A DNA stretch of 64,000 nt, taken from the NCBI RefSeq assembly GCF_000499845.2, contig NC_023751.2, positions 31,715,475 through 31,779,474 on the forward strand, written 5' to 3'. This document shows positions 48,145 to 61,629 of the stretch, one piece after another; the stretch's first letter is position 1; the number at the start of each line of letters is the position of its first letter. The notes beneath the pieces are model-generated. The model was not told the DNA's origin and did not search any database. It saw only the letters and a program-made list of their open reading frames with translations. The translations under genes were made by a program, and so were the position numbers. This DNA is from Phaseolus vulgaris. Its lineage: Eukaryota > Streptophyta > Magnoliopsida > Fabales > Fabaceae.

Positions 48145-49320
48145 ATTACTTATAAGTTTATAAGTTGAATATAAGTATTTTTAAATTGTGTCTTAGACTT
48201 ATATTTGGGCACTTCTTGTTATTTTATGACATATTTTTAGTAGTTTTTAGCTAAAAATTAATTTTTATTATTTTATGTTTTATTATTATTTTTCTTCAAT
48301 CTTTAGGAAAAAAGAGAATATTTTAGCTCAAAGTTAAAGTCAAGATATTCGATTAAGCGAAGCATCTACTCCTTTGACTGAGCATGCTCACTCAAGAAGC
48401 CTAAACGAGTGATTCTTGCTTAAGCAATGCACACTCCAAATAATTTATTAAGATTATGTGTACATCTTGTTGTTACTGTTGTTTAACCTAGGAGGTAATA
48501 TCAAAATTTTATAAAATTAAGGTTAGATCTCACACCAAAATATGCTTTGACAACCTTGTAAGTACATCTAACAACACAATGACACATTAAATTCTTAGTC
48601 TTTTAGTATTTCTATAAGTATGAAGCTATAAGTACCATATTGTCAGAAGTTGATGTAGCTAAGTGACTTATTTATTTTCTCTTTTCCAACATTATTTGAT
48701 TATTCAGTCAATTACTTTTACTTTGTTCTCACTTTTTTGTTTGGCCAAGCTAGTCGAATCATGATTTCATATTAGTTGTGGTTGGACAATCCATTTATAA
48801 ATCAGGATCTAAGGAAAACTTGTGGTACAACTATAATTAGGAATTAGGATAGGAACTACCAAATCAAGTTTTAAGTCATAAACTTAACAAATCTCACAAC
48901 GAAAATGATTTTTTTTTTTACGTAATTTAGGTATTTTCCCGTTGAAGATTTGAATTTAAATCAAATAAGTGGATCATTGAATTATTGAGTAATTGAACTT
49001 GTTGGGATGTGGAAGAGCGAATTAGATGGAAAATGTTAGTGAAATCAATATATGATACCTCTTTTATATATTTACATCTTTATCGTTATAATTATTTTAT
49101 TTTGATTTCTTTTTGATATTATATGCTTTCTTATTACAAATTCCTAAATCTCTGTTTTGATTGATATCCTTTTATCATTTAAAATGTTGTCTTTAGTTTT
49201 GTTTTTCAAATTCAAAAACCCTATAATTTATTTTCTTTCTAATTAAATAATTATACAAAGAGTCTATGTCAATAAAATATTTGGATTTTTTTCATTAATC
49301 CTTGTGACAATTTGGTACGT
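48145..49320 (+). repeat. Decayed Ty3/gypsy-type LTR (copy C)
   Basis: It matches copy A (285-1530) in the same order: 'cttatatttgggca', 'agtagtttttagct', 'gattaagcgaagcatc', 'acacaatgacacatt', 'ggtattttcccgttgaag', 'gtgaaatcaatat' and an end with 'caatttggtacg'. It lies downstream of a gag remnant, but no polypurine tract links them. Confidence 0.55.
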
Positions 49321-50560
49321 TTGCAAAAAAAATTTGACTATCATCGCTTAGATTGAGTTAATGTTTAATGCTTGTAATATGCGAAAGGTTAGATTATTAC
49401 GAGGTTTGAATTTTTGACTCATGTTTTACCTTACATATATACTCAAATAAGAGCTAGTTCGAGACATAAGAGAATATGGTTGATAGTAATGTTCTTATGG
49501 ACAATGATACTCCATTCAAATTTGTGGACATTGAGTCTATTAAAATTTGTATCTAAGATGAAGTAGTGAGGATATTGTCAAACATTTACCACTTTAAGGA
49601 ACTAAAAAAAAACTTATATGAGTGGGAGTCCTAAATGTTAAAAGTTTCACATGTAATGTTAAAGGTGACGTGATACAAGTTTTGAAGAAAATGAGTATGG
49701 TTGTAGATAAATTGTAGATAACTTATATATTCTATAAGATTTCATTGTGACCGAATATTTGTAATAATTTTTTATGGATGTTTTAGCCTTATTTAGCCTT
49801 TAATAATATCATATATTAATATAGTAACTATGATTTATTTTAACGAGTCTTATTGATTTTAAGTGTAAATTCTAGTTATTTGATATTTTATTTTTCAATT
49901 AACACTCTATATGTTGAGATGCTGACATATATCTTATCCTAGCTATATGTTGAGATGCTAAAATAATGTCCCTTGAAAGTTAAGAGAGAAAGCTCTACAA
50001 CTTTTCTATTGGGAGCAAAATCCATTTCGAACATCTAAAATCCTAATAATGTATTCAAAATCGCGATCATGTACTAATTATTTAGAATATTTTAGGAACA
50101 GATTAGAATTGTTATTGGTGGATGAGTGGGTCGAGTTTGTAAATAGTCTGAGTAAAGACTGTACATTTTATATTCATTCCTTAGCCTCATATTCTGAGTA
50201 AAAATACTAAGCTCTTCAATTAAATCATACCTTAAAAAATATTATACATTACAATTTAAGTTTATTCAGACAATTGATTGATAAATATTAAAGAATTAAT
50301 TTGGATAATATTTTGATTTAGTTCTAAATAAGTTTGATTTCATTTTTTTATTAAATTGTATAACTACACCAATAAATGTTCAATTTGGATATTAAGTTAC
50401 TCTGATAATTCATCATGCATGAATACAATAGTTTATGAATCAATGTTTTCCGAATCTATTACATTTGTTTACATTGTAGTTAATGTGATAAAAATCCTCT
50501 TAATAACAGTTAACTTAAGGAATAAGATATTTTGAGATAGAAAGTTGAAGTTTCAAGGGG
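49321..50560. other. AT-rich intergenic DNA, nothing recognised
   Basis: No gene, repeat end or array could be supported. Confidence 0.45.
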
Positions 50561-50965
50561 CATTTTGGAGAAGTTACGGTCTGATCCAGACACAAATACG
50601 AGGAACACATATTTGACTCGCAATTCTCGGATTCAATATCTTACCAGTTTCTACCTTCTGGCATCCTTCTGCAACTCCAAGGTTTACACGTTCCCTGAAT
50701 CTGTTATCTGTTTTCTTATGTCACTACTTTTTCACTCCACTTTTGACACCTTCCTTCCCACCAAAACCACCTTCCCTGGCTTTTAGCCACTGCTAAAACT
50801 TACTTTTCGCCCTCTCAAAAACTACCACCATTAAGATTTCACGCCAACAACCGACTCTTTGTAACGGATGATACAGTAACCCCTTTTGATCATTCGGCCT
50901 TCAATTCCAGTCTCCAATCTCGGATCCATCTTTTACATTCTTCAGATCATAGATTATATTATCGT

Positions 50966-51068
50966 ATGCAGTTTTGAAAGAAAAAGGAGAGATATTTGAT
51001 GTTTTCGTAATTGTGCTGCGTTGGATTATATTAGATTCATTGTGGAGAAAAGAATCCTTATGAATTAG
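50966..51068 (+). promoter_or_regulatory. Leader with three very short upstream ORFs before the G3P transporter
   Basis: Three tiny frames precede the start: ATG CAG TTT TGA (50966-50977), ATG TTT TCG TAA (50999-51010) and ATG AAT TAG (51060-51068). The last ends one base before the main ATG at 51070. If all are in the transcript, ribosomes must reinitiate or leak past them. Confidence 0.5.
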
Positions 51069-51069
51069 A

Positions 51070-53102
51070 ATGCAATCCGAGAGTTTGAGCCAGACTCCAG
51101 CTCTGAAACTCTTTCCTGGCCTGAAACCCCCTCACAAAACCCTACTATTCCACCAAATATGTGTTCTTGTTATCACATTCCTTGCATATGCTTCCTTCCA
51201 TGCCTCTAGGAAGCCCCCTAGCATTGTCAAGAGTGTTCTGGGACCCACAGTGCCATCGAATGCAACTCAAGTTCCCATTTTGAGTTCCTATGATACAGGG
51301 TGGCCCCCTTTCAATGGAACCCAAGGTACTTACAGGCTGGGCGAGCTTGATCTCGCATTCCTTACTTCTTACTCTGTTGGCATGTATTTGGCTGGTCACA
51401 TTGGGGATAGGATTGATTTGAGGTTGTTTCTTGTATTTGGGATGATGGGTAGTGGCTTTTTTACCATACTTTTTGGGTTAGGTTATTGGTTAAATGTTCA
51501 TGCGTTGGGGTTTTTTGTTGGTGTTCAGATTGTTTGTGGAGTGTTTCAGTCAATTGGATGGCCTTGTGTGGTTGCAGTTGTGGGGAATTGGCTAGGGGAA
51601 TCGAAGAGAGGCTTGATAATGGGGGTATGGAATTCGCATACCTCGGTGGGGAATATCATTGGTTCAGTGGTGGCTTCAGGGGTTTTGGAGTTTGGCTGGG
51701 GTTGGTCCTTTGTGGTGCCTGGGCTCCTGATAATTTTGGTGGCGATTTTGGTGTTTTTGTTTCTTGTTGTGAGCCCTGAGAGTATGGGATTTGTGCATCC
51801 TGGAATGGACATCGAAATGAGTGTTGACACAAAAAATGTAGAGAATCTGAAGAAAGGGGAATCGGAGGAAACTAAGCTTATTGAGTCGGATAATTCAGAT
51901 ACTTCTTCTGCAATTGGGTTTTTGGAGGCATGGAAGTTACCAGGAGTGGCTTCGTTTGCTTTCTGTCTCTTTTTCTCCAAGCTAGTGGCTTATACCTTTT
52001 TGTATTGGTTGCCCTACTACATAAAGCACACTGGTAATTGTTATTTTATACAGAGCTATATGATATTAGATAGAATTGATTGGCTTTTATCTAGCATCAG
52101 TACTTTAGTCATATCCAAATATTTGTTTCTAGTGTTTCCATCTTCCTAATAAATTGTCTCCGGGTTTGCTACTAGGAAATTGGAGTGGTTATTTGGTAGA
52201 ACTGTTATGTGATGTGTCTTTAGGCAGTTATGAAGTTGAGTGACAGGTATTTTTGTATGGTGTTTTATCCGCATTTCCGTACAAATGAAATATAGAGAAA
52301 TACTTGTTTATTTTTCTAAAGCTCTCTCAGCTAGCTGACAAAATTAGGTGATTATTTAAACTGAACCAATCATATTTGTCATGACAGTTTCTATAGTTTG
52401 TAAGTTTTTGTATTTTTGTGTATTTGAGAGAGAGAGAGAGAATGTTTGGGCTTAGGTTTGTGTATTATGCTTGTTGTTCTACAATTCTGGTTTAATCCAG
52501 AATTTCTGCCTATAAAAAATCGAGTTTTATGTGCAAACTAACGTCTCACTTTCATGATCCTAATTGCAAATTTGGTGTTCATTGCAGCTGTTGCGGGTGT
52601 GCATATGTCACACAAAACTGCTGGGTTACTATCTACCATATTTGACATGGGGGGAGTCCTAGGTGGAATCACAGCTGGTTTCATTTCTGACTTGATTGAA
52701 GCACGTGCTATTACTTCAATTCTGTTCCTGTTTCTATCAATGCCAACACTGGCTTTATATCGCATTTTTGGGAGCCTCTCCATGTTGATGAACATCATTT
52801 TAATGTTTCTTTCGGGGTTTTTGGTGAATGGTCCATATTCGCTCATCACAACCGCTGTTGCTGCTGATCTTGGTACGCAAAGCGTGAATGATCGGAATTC
52901 CCGAGCACTGGCTACCGTTACTGCAATAATAGATGGCACCGGTTCTGTTGGGGCTGCCCTTGGACCACTTTTGGCTGGATATATTTCTACTAGGGGATGG
53001 AACAGTGTCTTTTTTATGCTCATTCTGTCTATTTTCTTTGCTGGTTTATTCTTGATTCGTATTGCAAGAACTGAGATAAGAGAGAAGCTTTCAGGAAAGT
53101 GA
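51070..53102 (+). CDS. Putative glycerol-3-phosphate transporter (MFS, SLC37/OPA-type), 2 exons, 492 aa
   Basis: Exons are 51070-52033 and 52588-53102. The intron is GT-AG, the phases agree, and the sum is 1479 nt. The protein has a short Pro-rich cytosolic N-terminus, a first membrane helix at about 31-48, and then the motif YASFHASRKPPS. The motif-A loop GHIGDRIDLR (Gly112 to Arg118) follows, then a run of hydrophobic helices, an acidic central loop (about 255-285) and a second six-helix half with FISDLIEARA. Length and layout match plant glycerol-3-phosphate permease homologues, members of the organophosphate:phosphate antiporter family (family knowledge). Substrate and membrane location are inferred only. 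A short (GA)n run at about 52428-52441 lies in the intron. Confidence 0.9.
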
Positions 53103-54079
53103 TTTTAAATAGTTTAGAAATACCGACGTTTGATTATTTAGTCAGGCCCTTTTGATGGTACCTTTTACTACACGGGAATTAGCTATATTGATTGAGAAAC
53201 TGCTGAAAGGCTTCATTCAATGTTTGTATTATATGTTCATTCTTGATTCACTGATTGTAAAAAAGAAGAAGCAAATATGTAAGAATGTTTAAGGTGAAAT
53301 AATTCAACTTCCTTTCGGTATTTTGTTGTTCATGCAGTCTTTAGTTTTGCCTTTTGTGGATATTCCTGACTATGGTTTTAAACATTCGAAGTTGGTGTCA
53401 TGTATGATGGTACACTTTCTGTTTCTACATTCTCTTCATCGGATGTTTGGAATTGGCTGATGTAGCGATAGATGATTTATTTGTCCATTAAGTTGTTTCA
53501 CAATAGAGCACTTTATAAATGGTTTATCTGATTTAATTTTGAACCAGCAGTAAGTTAAGAGGCAAGAGGTTTGGAAACATTCAGCTCCTCACCATATATT
53601 GTTTGAGAGGTTCTCTTAACAAATATCAATTACCACTGCCTTCTTTCAAAGTAAAAATCGTTATTCTTATTTAATGCCTGATCAATAGTCACTAAGAGCA
53701 ACAGTATATACAAAAGATTTAAGGAAAATGTAGCTTTTTTTTTTATCTTGTTATGCTTACATCCGTGTGAAGGACATCTGAAATGAGAAGCTAGACCCTC
53801 GTAATCAGTTGTCAATCATTAAGCCGATGAAACGTAAAAGTAGAATGTTACATTTAATCATATCATCCAATGTTACATTGTTTTTCTCCAAACATATTGG
53901 GAAAAAAAAATTGTAATGAAGTAAACTTATTACAATATTATTCCACGCCTTGTTCTTTCTTCATCTGAGAGGGCAAGGATTAGGTCAATCTTCTGATAAT
54001 TGTGTGGTGGATGAATATCTGTACATAGTGGCATCTCTAAAAAATCAGCTTAACTATTTATTTGCATACAAAAAATGCT
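53103..54079. other. Convergent 3' ends of the transporter and PP2C genes
   Basis: The two genes face each other with about 980 bp between stops. No other gene is supported. A long T-run near 53730 and AT-rich sequence fit 3' flanks. Confidence 0.45.
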
Positions 54080-57000
54080 TTATTCTTTTAGCAGGCATTT
54101 AAGATTCTGAAGTCCTTCTACAGATATGCTTCTTCTTACTCGTGTTCTTTCCACAGCCACAGGTGTTGGAGGATCTGAGTTAAAACATACCATCACAACT
54201 GTCAAGTTATCAGTTGATTCTCTCTTGATTGCTTCCTGCACTATTTCCTTGCAGCATAGTTTCTCATCGTTGTGCTCTTGAAGCCTCCTCCTAGCAAAAT
54301 CCACAGCATTTTGGCTACTAAAAACATCCCATATTCCATCACTAGCAATTATCAAGAATTCATCTTCTTTGGTCAATGTCATCAATTTAAGTTCAGGTTC
54401 AGCACTCAGTGGTCCTCCTCTTTCACTCGTTTCCTTCATTCCTTCAAGGTGCCAATCTCCAATAGCGCGAGTAATTCCTAACTGACCATTCAGGTAACCA
54501 TCGTCAATGAAGCCACCTAGGGACTCAACCCGTGTCTTTTCATTGACACAGTTTGGCCTATGATCTTTAGACATTTCTATGGCTCTTCCATGGCGGGACA
54601 AGACAGCTCGGCAGTCTCCCACATTAGCTACAAGTAAAGACCTGTACAAAACAATGAAAAGGGCTATGTATATGAGCAACAAATAAGGAGACAAAAAGAG
54701 GCACATAGATAGATCTATTCCATAACAAATGTTTTGATGAAACTGGATGGATCATACATAAATCTAGTGGGGCAAAAGTAGCTCTGCTTTTGAATGTCTG
54801 ATGTGTTGCCAATAAAGGATCACCCTTATTTTGTAGTGATTTTATGGACCGAGAGGAGAAAACAAAAAATTATAGAAAAAAATGAAAAGAAGTGAACACT
54901 TTCTTCCTAAGTGATATTTAACAGGATTGGGGGATGCAGAGTAGGCACAGATTCATACAAGTATAAATCAAAAGAGATGATGTTGATATCAGGCACCCCC
55001 TTTGATTTGAATGTCAATGTGCCACTTTCGCAGCTACACTTGTTCTATGAAAATGTCACTAGATATGTGGGAGGGAAAATATATGCCATGGTTCTTAAGA
55101 ACTAAAGAACAGTGGAGACAAGTGGTCACCTTCCAAATATAATTGCAGTTAAAGCAGTTGTACCAGAAGAAAGTGAAGGCTCTTGAGAGGATGACTTTAG
55201 AAATGCAGCATCAGTCTCCAAAAATGACCTTTTGACCACCTTCTCAAGCTCCAAAGGAAAGTTAACATCCTCAACAATAAATCTTGGCAGATTATCACGT
55301 ACAAATTGTGCTGCACTCTTCCCTCCATGTCCATCAAATACCTGCACATTGGACCATTTTCCTTTCACACGTCAAACCCTGAAAGATTGCATATCTTCCT
55401 TCACAAAATGAAACATTAGTCCTCTCAGATCACTATTTTCCCACATTTTGTCAAGTCAGATTTTAAAATGGTTATAGAACTAAAACTGGGAAAGAGAGGG
55501 AAGGGGATGACAATGCAATAAATAATAGGTCAGATCAGATCAGATCTCAACATTAAATATCCTACATGAAGACTTTCTCAATACTGAATCTTGTGACCTA
55601 CTTTAAGTATTTAGTAGAAAATGCAAGTTAAATGAAAGAAAAGAAAAATCTACCAGCATCATATAATGGTTTTTGCCATTTAATAATCTATAAGAGATTT
55701 TCTTATTTTAATTTATTCATCAATGGATGCATTGAACCCCTCAAGACTTGCTTGCTAGCTAGCCAAGATAGTGTGATGGATCAAGAATGTTTAAATTATC
55801 CATGCAATATCACAAAAAGAAAAATAGTTTAAGAAGAATTGAAACATTAATTTGAAATTCGTGAGAAGGAGCAATTAGCATAATAGTGTAAATAGTTTAC
55901 TCCATAAAAGGAAACAGCTTCCCCAGAAAGTGCATTATAACTAAATTTCTTTGCCAAGTCTCCAATGCATATGTGAGTGTCCTCCATGTAAGGGCGTTCT
56001 CCTATGTCAGACCACTCTCCAGACCGAAGAGCCGGGGCCAAATTCATCTGATTCTGTTTCTTGTCTGCAATCACCGCGTCCTCATAAATGCTTTCTAGCT
56101 ACATGCACCACAGAAGAAAAAGGGAATCAAGATGATAGAAGTAAAAACAGTGGATAACTCAGGAAATTGAATCTGCTAAGTAAACTCAAGAACGCAATGA
56201 AAAGTAAGAGAAATACTCCTAATTTACACACAACACAATAAAACATTGAGCCTCAAAATAGCTTTGTTTTTGGGCTTATTCCTGAAGTTATATCAAGTCA
56301 TCACAAAAAAAGGTATGCTCACGGAAAACACTAACAAATTCTGTGGACAACAATCAAGTGGAAAAGGAACACAACAATAAAAGAAGACAATTTAATAGCC
56401 AGCGATGCAAACTGATTCAGTCGGCAACACAATCAATGATTTCACAAATAATTAAGCTACAGTGCATCAAAATCAATGAATCCAAGCCGACTGAACTAAC
56501 TAATTTCTGTCATAACCACTTATAATATTTGACACCCTCAAGCCCTTCAAAATCACGTGAGAGGAAAATCCAAAATTACACAACCCTGAGATCAGATCAT
56601 TGCTCAAGTCTCCATCCCAAGGGGAAAAATGGTTGTTAAAGAAGGAAAAAAAAAGCTTGCATTTACTGTCAAATTCTGTCGCATCCAAACAAATATTACT
56701 AGATTAGACACACACCATGTATCATAGTCATGTTTCATTTGCTAGGAGATTCTCTTCCACCAAGAAAGCGTTAAAATCATTGATGAAAGGCATGTGATAC
56801 AAACCGATGTCAAATTCAGAAAATCCATGTCTCCCAAAAAGGACAGCAAGAAAAAAAAAGAACTTCGGTAAGAGGAGATTAACAACAACTTTCATGCCAT
56901 GTAAAACACAACTGAGCTAGACTAAAAGTGTTTCCACAAAGCTATCACACACATAAGAAAAAGACAGAAGGGAGAAGTTTGAGATAGAAAAGCAATATAC

Positions 57001-57166
57001 TCACAGGAATAGAACTTTGAACAGTGATATGAGTGGTGTCATTAGTTGAAGTTGTGAAAAAAGATCTTGTTTTGTCCATGTGGGAGGCGAGCAAAAGGTG
57101 ACAATGCAAAGGCCATGAATTTGTTGAGGTTTTATCCTTATCTTTCTCTGCATCCTGCACACACAT
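54080..57166 (-). CDS. Protein phosphatase 2C, 4 exons, 377 aa
   Basis: Exons read from this strand are 57166-57005, 56098-55901, 55341-55130 and 54641-54080. All introns are GT-AG, the phases agree, and the sum is 1134 nt. After a variable N-terminus of about 75 residues comes a full PP2C domain: RPYMEDTHI (Glu93, Asp94), VFDGHGGKSA (Asp123), SSGTTALTA, VANVGDCRAVL (Asp200), KDHRP, GITRAIGD, IIASDGIWD (Asp292) and TDNLTVV (Asp335). These supply the metal-binding acids, so the enzyme should be an active Mn/Mg-dependent Ser/Thr phosphatase. The sequence around LRSGEWSDIGERPYMED resembles the Arabidopsis PP2C group that includes DBP1 (memory, not searched). The start MCVQDAEKDK at 57166 has no upstream ATG nearby. 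Intron 1 is about 900 nt. Confidence 0.92.
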
Positions 57167-60100
57167 GGTGCAACAGAGAAGGAAGATTGTTAGGATATGT
57201 TAAAAGTGGAGAAGAAAGTGAAATGAGTGTTGAGTGTGAATGAGAGGGAGAAAGAGAAGGTTGAGGCAAAACTCCAGAAATTTCTGTGAAAGAGTGCCTA
57301 AAAATGGAGTTACATGGTTGCTGCTTTTATTACGCATCTTCCTATCAAAATATTTCTCTACGCCTACGTACCCAATGCCATCATCATTCATTCCATTTAC
57401 TTTCACCAAAATAAATAAATAAAGCTTTAATATTTTTTATTATATTTTTGTCCATTCTTAATTTACTCTACCTTTTCAAAATAAATTAGTATATTTTATT
57501 TCTTTAATAATGATATTTGACATAAATAAGATATCATCATTTAAATAATAAATGATAAATCATCAATTAAAATTGTTTTAAACAACACATAGCAGAAACA
57601 AGGAATGTAACATCAAAATATTTCTTATGAATTGATTGATCATCTAAAATCTTTTACACCATCAAAGTATTTTATATCATTGGTCTATCTCACAATTATG
57701 TAACTTTATTTATAATAAGTTTACTGATTCTTAAAATTATTATTTTACCATTATAACTAATAAATATATATATATATATAGTAAATGTTTAATGTTCAGC
57801 ACAATAGAACATTTTAATAACAATAAAAAAATATAATAAAAAAATTAATTTAATAATTTTTAAATTAAAAATATAATTATATCTAATTTTATATTTTAAT
57901 GTATACTTTTATTATTGGTATAATAATACCCTATTCATTTTCTAGTAAAATATACGTGTACTACATGAATATTTATAGCATAAAAAATATTTTTGAAAAA
58001 CTTAAATATCCTTTCATTTTGATAAATTACTAGAATTTTTTTTATAGTAATTTTTAATTACTTTTTTATCTTTGCTAAATTTTTTATTTTGTTTTTGTCC
58101 AACTGTGATTTAGAATGGTAGTTAAATAGCATGCCTTAGTAGCACTTTAAGGACAAAAATAAAATAAAAATATTATCAGGATAAAAAATATTCAAAAGAA
58201 AAAAAATATTAGACACCGAATACAAAATTCAGTAATTATAAGAGGAAAGAATATTTAAATATTATGGTAGTTAGAATGGTAGTTAAATAGCAATTTAAAT
58301 ATTATGTGATTTAGAATGGTGGTTAAATAGCAATTTAAATATTTAAGTGAGATAATAATATTTTATTCCGTAAAATAACAAAACAAGAACAAATGTAAAA
58401 CCTACAGTTATTAGAAGCTTTTAATTAAACAATATAAAAAATTAGTTTAGTTAATTGAATATTATTTTATTTTTATTTTTATTTTCTAAATATCGTATTA
58501 TGTTGGTTAAAATTAAGTATTCTTAAAATAATTAAGAAACACATATTGATTTTGAAGAAAAAATATTCATTTAGTATTTAATATTAAAATTAGAAAAAAG
58601 ATATAGCAATAAGGAAGTAACATGATAAGCCAAAAAAGTAAAAGAACGTGGAACAAGTTTTTTTTTTTTTTTATATTCTTTGCATCACATGAGGAAATAA
58701 TGTTGTTTAATCTTATTGAAATTTTCTTCGGTAGTTGAGACTTTTCATAAAAGGGTAAGTAATAACTATTTAAGAATTTGGATATTATAATTTTTTTCAC
58801 TAACGAGGATTCATAACGGCAATTATTTATTTAATTAATAATAAGGAATCATTAATTAAAACCCGTCTTATATATTATAAAATAAAACTGTTTCTAACTT
58901 GAAGAAAAATGTGTAAAAAAACTTATGAAGAAAAATGAAGAATGACACACAAACTCTAAGATTAATGAATTGACTTAATTGATAAGTAAATAAATAAATA
59001 AAATAAAATAAAATAAAATTGTTTAGAGTGGTGGTAGGTGAACGGGCACATAAGGTAGCCAGCAAAGAACTTCAATAATTCCAGGCATTCACACGTGGCT
59101 TTCATAATAATGAAAAATATTAATAAAGTTATATATTGAAACACGTTTTCAACATATTTTTGAAGCTATTATTGAAACACGTTTTGTACATATTTTTGTG
59201 TACTAAACACAACTACAAATTAGGTGGGTGGGGAGATAAACTATTATAAACTTTCTATCACAAATTCAAACTCCTCATTAACATTATCCTCAGGGGAACT
59301 TAATAGTCATTACATTTTTTTTCCTTCATTTATCTTGTTTATCTATTAGTCACTAATTTTATTTAGAATAATATGAATTTAAATTAGGTTTTGAAATATT
59401 AAGTTGCTTAAAGATATTTAGTTGTTTCTAATGTTTGAAATTAAGAGCTCTCTGAATTCATTTCTAATAAAAGCAGCAAGAAATGAATTTACAAACAGTT
59501 TGAATGTGTTGGTATGTTAAGTTGCAATTTGGTTATGTTTTTAAACCATCACTCATATTTGTTTCAGCTTTTGGCAATATATTATGCAACAGCTATAAAG
59601 TGATGCATTGTATTTTTTTAAGCAATTTGCAATGCTTCAATTATGGTATCATCATGTTTTCGTTGACGCTTTAACGGTTAATTTGAGCATTAGATATTTT
59701 TCAGAAAATAATGAGACATTAGGCATAGTCATTTTTGTTTGTATACTTTACAGTATGTTACAGTCAAATTAACCTAAACCTGTTAAATATTTTTCAATCC
59801 AACGCCTAATATTTCACGTTGTTTGATTCTTTAGTACATAAATTATACTCCAGTTTTAGAATTTAAAATATGTATTATTGGTTTGAAAATACCTTTTGAA
59901 TTATAGAATTCAAAGAGTTTGAAAAATATTTTTTGGTTTCATAAAAATATTGTTAGATGTTTCTCATTTTGTAATGCATCTTGTGTTGAACATTCATGTA
60001 CCACATCGAAGGTTATTTGCGTCATGTTGTCTCTACATCTTCTAAGTCTTCAACTACAACATGTTTTGCTGTTATTTGTGTTTTGCATCTTCAAATCTTC

Positions 60101-60540
60101 GATTGCAACTTGTTAGTATCTACTTCTCATATACTTGAGTGTCTAGTGTTTTAAATTTATTGGTTCTTAGACTTCAACAAATCTGCTTAGCATTCTAAGC
60201 TTGAGTTTAATGTGAATACTTATTTCACACTAATTAAAATATTTAAACACATTAAAATATGATATTATTTGTTATGATTAAACCACCAGTGTCTTATGCA
60301 TAAATCTATATTAAGACATTGTTTGTATCATGTGAATATTTGTCGATGCCTTAAAAATCTTCCTCAATTTTATTATGACAAATAATGTTAATTTTGTAGA
60401 GTATGTGTGTTTTGTTTGCAAACAAATAAAAATGTGTCTTTACTATAAACCATGTAGTCTTCCTAAGACTTTTTATATGTTTTAAGACTGTTTATGTGGA
60501 TTGTGAAGGCATGGTAGTAATAAGAAAGTAGTTTACTTCT
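57167..60540. other. PP2C upstream region and AT-rich intergenic DNA
   Basis: The first part (about 57170-57400) is CT-rich on the minus strand and is the likely leader and promoter of the phosphatase gene. Beyond it no gene is supported. It contains a short (TA)n run near 57763-57781, the tandem repeat at 58110-58350, and a tandem pair 'attgaaacacgtttt' near 59135 and 59172. Confidence 0.45.
58271..58350. repeat. 40-bp tandem repeat
   Basis: Units 58271-58310 and 58311-58350 share 'ttagaatggt.gttaaatagcaatttaaatatt'. An isolated relative, 'ttagaatggtagttaaatagca', lies at 58110. Confidence 0.7.
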
Positions 60541-61345
60541 ACTTTTTAAGTGGGTGAAAAGCTTTCATAAATTGAGAAGTTTCTACAATTGTATCATCAA
60601 AGATTTTAGTACTATTGTTGCACCTTTAAATGAGTTAGTAAAGAAAGATATATTGTTCAAATAGGGTCATGCACAAATCAAAGATTTTGAAAAACTTCAA
60701 CAAAAGTTTACTAATGCATCCATTTTAACATTACCTTACCTTTCTAAGTTATTTAAGATTAAATTTGGTGCCTCTAATGTTGGCATTGAAGTTGTTCTTC
60801 AAGAGAGTCACCCCATAGCATTTAATGAGAAATTGAAGGTAGTAATCCTAAAGAATGTGTGATCAATAATGATTATGAATCTCTCAAATATTTGAAAGGA
60901 CAAAACAAAATTAACAAGAGATATGTTAAATGAATAGAGTTTATAGAATAATTTCCTTATGTTATCAAACATAAGCAAGGCAAGACGAATATTATGGTTG
61001 ATGGTCTATCGAGGAGATACATATTACTAAACCATTTAGAAACTAAATTCATGTGTTTTAATCAAATCATGGAATTGTACTTGGATTATCTTAATTTTTC
61101 TACCATTTTTCCAGAGTGCTAAAAAAGAGTACACAATTATTTCTTCCTATAAGATAATTCTTTTTTTTTTAAAAAAAAAGACTTAGTCTCCTAAGGGTCT
61201 TTTAGACAATCCTTTATTAGAGATGCTCATGAAGGAGGACTAATGAGCCCTTTTGGGATAGCTAAGACTCTAGAAACCTTACGAGAACATTTCTTTTTAT
61301 TATATATGACAAAACATGTCCAAAAATTTTGTGATTCATAGTTTT
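60540..61345 (+). pseudogene. Decayed Ty3/gypsy RT-RNase H and integrase zinc region
   Basis: With stops and shifts the plus strand gives FIKDFSTIVAPLNELVKKD (about 60590-60645), a stretch like FGASNVGIEVVLQESHPIAFNEKL (about 60757-60835), then NDYESLKYLKGQ and INKRYVK (about 60870-60930), IKHKQGKTNIMVDGLSRR (about 60968-61018) and the HHCC-like region AHEGGLMSPFGIAKTLETLREHFF (about 61222-61295). The order is that of chromovirus-type pol. It is a different remnant from that at 26300-26800. Confidence 0.7.
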
Positions 61346-61560
61346 CGTTTAGCAGTCAACTTAAAGTGATTCCAACATAGTCCATCTAATGCAATGATAG
61401 TGTGTCAAACGCCAAAAAGATGATAATATAATTGTAGTTAGATGACCTTAAGTCGTCTCCCAACGAATCCAATAGTGAAATTAGTAAATCAGTGTTCAAA
61501 ATCTATTTTCAAACAAGAAAAATTAGCAATAACAATAAAAATAAGATATAATTACCTTAT
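61346..61560 (-). repeat. Possible LTR or leader remnant
   Basis: The phrase 'cttaagtcgtctcccaacgaatcc' (about 61450-61475) resembles a leader or LTR phrase I associate with legume Ty3 elements. No boundary could be fixed. Confidence 0.25.
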
Positions 61561-61629
61561 TTGTCCCTACATTTAGGAGCAATATTCAATTTAGTATAGT
61601 GGTTTTTTTAAAAATATCAATTTGGTCCC

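Noticed and set aside
51546..51980. 144-residue minus-strand frame opposite the transporter
   Set aside because: It is a shadow of the strongly supported transporter exon in another frame.
52538..53023. 161-residue minus-strand frame opposite transporter exon 2
   Set aside because: It is a shadow of the membrane-protein coding exon on the plus strand.
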